Assembly: GCA_020744425.1 (NCBI GenBank)
Contig: JAGMUV010000004.1
Span: 1 to 64,000, forward strand
Direction of reading: 5' to 3'
From: Dactylonectria macrodidyma
Taxonomy: Eukaryota > Ascomycota > Sordariomycetes > Hypocreales > Nectriaceae
Length of the DNA: 64,000 bases
Positions 62,198 to 64,000 of the stretch are shown here, in pieces. The translations under genes were made by a program, and so were the position numbers. The notes below the pieces were generated by a model. The model saw nothing but the letters and a program-made list of their open reading frames with translations. It was not told the DNA's origin and did not search any database. The first letter of the stretch is position 1, and each line of letters begins with the position of its first letter.

Positions 62198-62916
62198 AAT
62201 CTAAAGACAGCACGACACCCCCCACGTAACCACCAAACAACTCACAACCCTGTATTTGAAAACCCCGGACACTGGGCTGTGTTTTGTGAATCTCACACGC
62301 GCTATATGATTATGATCTTATCCGCTCACAATGACACATCGATGACGTATGAATCTGGAGCTGGAGTTGAACAGTGAGTGGCTGCTGCTGCTGGAGCAGC
62401 GAATAACGGTGATAGCACCTCACTGGCTTACTTGTTTTCTAACTCCATTGCTTGCTTGCCCTGTACCTAGCATGAGAATTTTAATCTCGGGTTTGACTGG
62501 TAGCACATGCGGCTCATGCGGAATGCGGGGAAATTCAAATACTTCGTCTCGCGCAAAGCGATAATTTGAGACAGTTGTCTGAGCCCAAACAGAGTGAAGT
62601 CATAGTCAATCGCTTACACGGTAAAGGTTGACAATCAATAGCATACCGCCGCGATATTTGCAGTTTTTATTTTTTCATCAAGAGCCTTGATTCTTGCAAT
62701 CATAATTACATTTGGATACTGGTGTCACCTTTCTACAAGGTGTGACAAATCTATGAACGAGAACGCTGGTGCTAATGTACACATGAATCGCTGCTGTCCC
62801 GTCAAGAGCAGTGCGCCGCATCAACCATGGCTAGCCAATGCGGTATCGTCCTGACCTTTCTTGAGTCGTTTCTCGAATGCGTCCGGCGCCATATGACAGG
62901 CAGTTGAGTGGACCGT
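62198..62916. other. Convergent 3' intergenic region
   Basis: About 720 bp between the stops of the F-box-like gene and the Arg/Ser/Pro-rich gene. No gene or RNA is seen. Confidence 0.55.
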
Positions 62917-64000
62917 CTAAAAAGCAGCACCACCCATACCCTCGCCTGCCATGTTCTCCATGCTCTTCTCACTCAAGTCACTCCGCATCTCCCAAGCACG
63001 CGAGTCACGCTCCAGACGATCCCAGTTGTACAAGCTTTTCCGCAGCCGCTCTTGCTTCGCCTGCAGCTCGTCGCGGAGTTTCTCTTCCTCATCCTTGAGT
63101 TTCCGGTAATGTGGTTCGATTTCCCGTGTCACACCCAGGTGGGAGGGGGTGAGGCTTGGATCGAGCTTGCCTCCAGGGATAAGAGGGGGTAAGGTTGCGA
63201 GCATGCTTTGTGCAAGTGTTTGTCTCGCACTGCTTGAATGCTGAGCCGATGGGCCCGTGGGGGGGTTAAAGGGTCGAGCTTGGGTTGGGGCAGATGATGA
63301 GGGAGCATTAGTAGGCGTCGCCCGCGGACCGGTGGGAATAGTCGAAGGCCCGTTGGGCGTGGCAGGAATTGGTGAATGTCCAGACATGTGTCTTGTGGGG
63401 GGCTGGGTCCATCCACCTCTTCCGCCACGAGACGCAAAACTGCCTCGGGTTGGGGGGACATATCCTCGCGGGCCTGCTGGAGGGTTGGTCGGGCTGGTAG
63501 TCCCTGATCGAAGTGGCGGAGGAGCTATGGGTGTCTGGGTCCGTATTGCTGGAGGAGGAGCTGGAGACGACACTGCTATAGAGAAGGTCCTGTTTGCTGC
63601 CGGCCCAGTAGGAGGAGCTCTGAGAGCTGCAGGACCACGCGGTGGTGATCTGGAAGCGGGAGTAGCCGAGCCATACGCCGCGGGTCGGGGGGCATCTCTT
63701 AGGGGCGCGGCTCCTGACGGACCAGGGCGGTGGGGAGAATCGTCACGAGACTGAGGGGGTGGTGACCGAGCCCTAATGGGACTTGGGCGAGGGGACGACC
63801 TTCCCGATGCTGATTGAGAGGTGATTGCTGACGAGATCCCAGACTCCCTAGGTGGAGAGACTCGTCGGTAAGACTGGTAGCGATCGGCACCCCGCCGGCT
63901 TGGGGATCGTGAGCGTGGGCGATAAGAGCCGCCCCCTCCCGGCCCTCTTGGTGGTGACCTTCCAGGAGGAGTTCTCTCCCGTCGCTCCCTGTTAAACGGA
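62917..64000 (-). CDS. Arg/Ser/Pro-rich protein, partial (5' end beyond the window)
   Basis: The minus-strand frame is open from the window edge (first full codon 63999-63997) to the stop at 62917, about 360 residues of C-terminal sequence. The visible N-terminal part is rich in S-P, R-S and R-R dipeptides (for example R-S-R-S-P-S-R-R-G), then Pro/Gly/Thr-rich low complexity with an R-G-G-R-G-G-W stretch. The last 80 residues form a charged helix likely to be a coiled coil (E-P-H-Y-R-K-L-K-D-E-E-E-K-L-R-D-E-L). RS-type composition suggests a nuclear, RNA-related protein. I do not recognise the family, and the true start lies outside the window. Confidence 0.7.
   Translation of the reverse strand, partial: PFNRERRERTPPGRSPPRGPGGGGSYRPRSRSPSRRGADRYQSYRRVSPPRESGISSAITSQSASGRSSPRPSPIRARSPPPQSRDDSPHRPGPSGAAPLRDAPRPAAYGSATPASRSPPRGPAALRAPPTGPAANRTFSIAVSSPAPPPAIRTQTPIAPPPLRSGTTSPTNPPAGPRGYVPPTRGSFASRGGRGGWTQPPTRHMSGHSPIPATPNGPSTIPTGPRATPTNAPSSSAPTQARPFNPPTGPSAQHSSSARQTLAQSMLATLPPLIPGGKLDPSLTPSHLGVTREIEPHYRKLKDEEEKLRDELQAKQERLRKSLYNWDRLERDSRAWEMRSDLSEKSMENMAGEGMGGAAF

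Overview
The window looks like the nuclear genome of a filamentous ascomycete, most likely a Sordariomycete and possibly Hypocreales. The evidence is short GT-AG introns of about 45-130 bp, CTNAC-type branch points, Zn2Cys6 regulators, fungal forms of Atp2, Cox5, Mcx1, Mms22, Orc5 and Cus1, and an abrupt switch between GC-rich genes and very AT-rich, TA-rich sequence typical of repeat-induced point mutation (RIP). I see no bacterial operons, CRISPR arrays, rRNA or convincing tRNA genes.

Layout: positions 1 to about 9,640 are RIP-ruined repeat DNA. This holds a minus-strand Ty3/gypsy retrotransposon with 193-bp terminal direct repeats (941-8556). Its reverse transcriptase is interrupted by a 436-bp element with 40-bp terminal inverted repeats. 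Genes begin only about 0.5 kb past the boundary: TFB1 (+, TFIIH), a large mitochondrial-type AAA ATPase (-), an Upc2-like Zn2Cys6 regulator (+), ATP2 (-), glycogen branching enzyme (-), Mcx1/ClpX (+), COX5 (-), an MFS transporter and a Zn2Cys6 regulator on a shared promoter (-/+), a 58-residue membrane protein (-), MMS22/MUS7 (+), ORC5 (+), a Sly41-like carrier (-), CUS1/SF3b145 (+), a 3.9-kb gene-poor gap, a SUZ12 homologue (-), an F-box-like protein (+), and the 3' part of an Arg/Ser/Pro-rich protein (-) cut by the window edge. The genes are mostly housekeeping: respiration and mitochondrial quality control, transcription and splicing, replication and repair, and Polycomb silencing. The transporter/regulator pair is the only local cluster-like unit.

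Most notable: the nuclear ATP2 gene carries a 1,426-bp intron in one of its most conserved stretches. That intron contains a same-strand gene for a GIY-YIG nuclease with C-terminal C2H2 fingers, the architecture expected of a homing endonuclease in a spliceosomal intron. A proximal 3' splice site would fuse Atp2 in frame to the nuclease, and the second finger is in a shifted frame. Second, SUZ12 ends in a complete C4HC3 PHD-type finger completed by a downstream exon, and its TAG stop is followed by 82 in-frame open codons.

Exon coordinates were worked out by hand from splice signals, frame continuity and remembered family alignments; no database search was run.
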